Source: an uncultured Saprospiraceae bacterium (lineage in GTDB: Bacteria > Bacteroidota > Bacteroidia > Chitinophagales > Saprospiraceae). From it: a DNA stretch of 64,000 nt. Shown here in pieces: positions 63,630 to 64,000 of the stretch; position 1 is the stretch's first letter; each line of letters begins with the position of its first letter. The DNA lies in assembly GCA_937942435.1 (NCBI GenBank), contig CALDEM010000001.1, forward strand, positions 27,787 through 91,786, written 5' to 3'. The notes under the pieces were generated by a model that saw nothing but the letters and a program-made list of their open reading frames with translations, did no database searches and had not been told where the DNA came from. A program made the translations under genes and the position numbers.

Positions 63630-63737
63630 ATGGACTTCTGGACATCTTTCCCATATATCGGCATCATCGTACTGGTCATCATCAATGCACTGCTGGTGCT
63701 TAAGCAAGAGGTGGTGATAGAAGATGAAGACGCCTAA
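63630..63737 (+). CDS. Symporter small accessory protein (35 residues)
   Basis: A 35-residue protein, MDFWTSFPYIGIIVLVIINA followed by LLVLKQEVVIEDEDA, with one transmembrane helix and an acidic tail. The DFWTSFPYI start and single helix resemble the small accessory proteins annotated beside sodium:solute symporters. It ends nine bases before the ATG of the symporter gene (63747), so it is probably cotranslated. It is below the usual ORF length cut-off. The role is presumably to stabilise or regulate the transporter. Confidence 0.75.
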   Translation: MDFWTSFPYIGIIVLVIINALLVLKQEVVIEDEDA

Positions 63738-63746
63738 GACGACCGC

Positions 63747-64000
63747 ATGACTGCTTATCTCCAAGACCACTATCTGACCATCATCCTGATCCTCATCTAT
63801 GTGGGCGGATGTATCTATATCGGCTGGCACTTTAAGAAGAAGGCCGCAGAAGGTGTAGAGGGTTACTATGTGGCGAAGCGATCGATACCAGGCTGGGTGA
63901 TCTCACTGGCATTCTTTTCTACTTCTGCCTCCACTAATACTTATATCGGACAGGCCGGCAAATCATTTCAATATGGACTGTCGTGGGCTTGGATGGCATT
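63747..64000 (+). CDS. Sodium:solute symporter, N-terminus (partial)
   Basis: An open frame from ATG 63747 to the window edge, about 84 codons, begins MTAYLQDHYLTIILILIYVG, then GWHFKKKAAEGVEGYYVAKR, SIPGWVISLAFFSTSASTNT and YIGQAGKSFQYGLSWAW. This is the typical start of a solute:sodium symporter (SSS family), with the first helix and the family YYVAKR and STSASTNTYIG region. The remaining part lies outside the window. It is preceded by its small accessory protein. Confidence 0.88.
   Translation, partial: MTAYLQDHYLTIILILIYVGGCIYIGWHFKKKAAEGVEGYYVAKRSIPGWVISLAFFSTSASTNTYIGQAGKSFQYGLSWAWMA

Noticed and set aside
1..64000. tRNA or rRNA genes
   Set aside because: No cloverleaf-like sequence with TTCGA or a 16S/23S segment was recognised by eye; a dedicated scan could still find one.

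Overview
This 64 kb window is a chromosomal segment from a member of the Bacteroidota, most likely a marine Saprospirales-like bacterium. Three proteins end in type IX secretion (T9SS) C-terminal sorting domains (one type B/CHU_C, two type A). There are many lipoproteins with a Cys lipobox, two DUF5916/CBM9-type outer-membrane proteins, a membrane-bound LytTR regulator, a stand-alone TonB plug lipoprotein and a PVC-type heme/HEAT protein. Shine-Dalgarno sequences are rarely visible. The class and order are inferred from this gene style, not from a marker gene. No rRNA, tRNA, intact transposase or CRISPR array was seen.

Layout. 0-9 kb: catabolic and housekeeping enzymes (arginine-deiminase-fold enzyme, sugar-phosphate isomerase-like lipoprotein, CBS protein, N-acyl-D-amino-acid deacylase, class II aldolase, D-2-hydroxyacid dehydrogenase, M1 aminopeptidase). 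9-15.5 kb: secreted proteins (giant BNR/VPS10-like propeller, sulfatase with a lipocalin-like partner, DinB-like lipoprotein). 15.5-17.5 kb: a molybdate-type ABC importer (TOBE protein, ModB, ModC) without ModA. 17.5-25.5 kb: hydroxyacid-oxoacid transhydrogenase, LytTR regulator, membrane proteins, KAS III, a gluzincin-like lipoprotein and a T9SS type B protein. 25.6-30.7 kb: two intact genes (DUF5916, PLP decarboxylase) among three decayed genes (a DUF2306-like membrane protein, a small lipoprotein, a HigA-type antitoxin). 30.8-43 kb: transporters, an S9 peptidase, a CDP-alcohol phosphotransferase/GtrA pair, a second DUF5916 gene coupled to a Cys/His-rich propeller lipoprotein, and the plug lipoprotein. 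43-47.4 kb: a YbbA/YbbP ABC pair divergent from a TesA-like esterase, as in Escherichia coli. 47.5-60 kb: T9SS proteins, PVC heme protein, dodecin, fatty-acid hydroxylase, M16 peptidase, DUF1080 protein. 60-64 kb: DUF1761 protein, a broken LytTR gene carrying repeat shards, ClpP, an ECF sigma factor with a tiny partner, a hairpin-rich repeat region, and the start of a sodium:solute symporter preceded by a 35-residue accessory protein.

Most of the window is ordinary chromosome with short operons of two or three genes. The less ordinary parts are the hairpin-rich repeat at 63.2-63.5 kb, whose pieces recur inside the broken LytTR gene, the cluster of decayed genes at 25.6-30.7 kb, the mini-protein/symporter pair at the right edge, and several domain architectures listed under findings. 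I did not find a convincing new multi-gene system such as a defence island or biosynthetic cluster.
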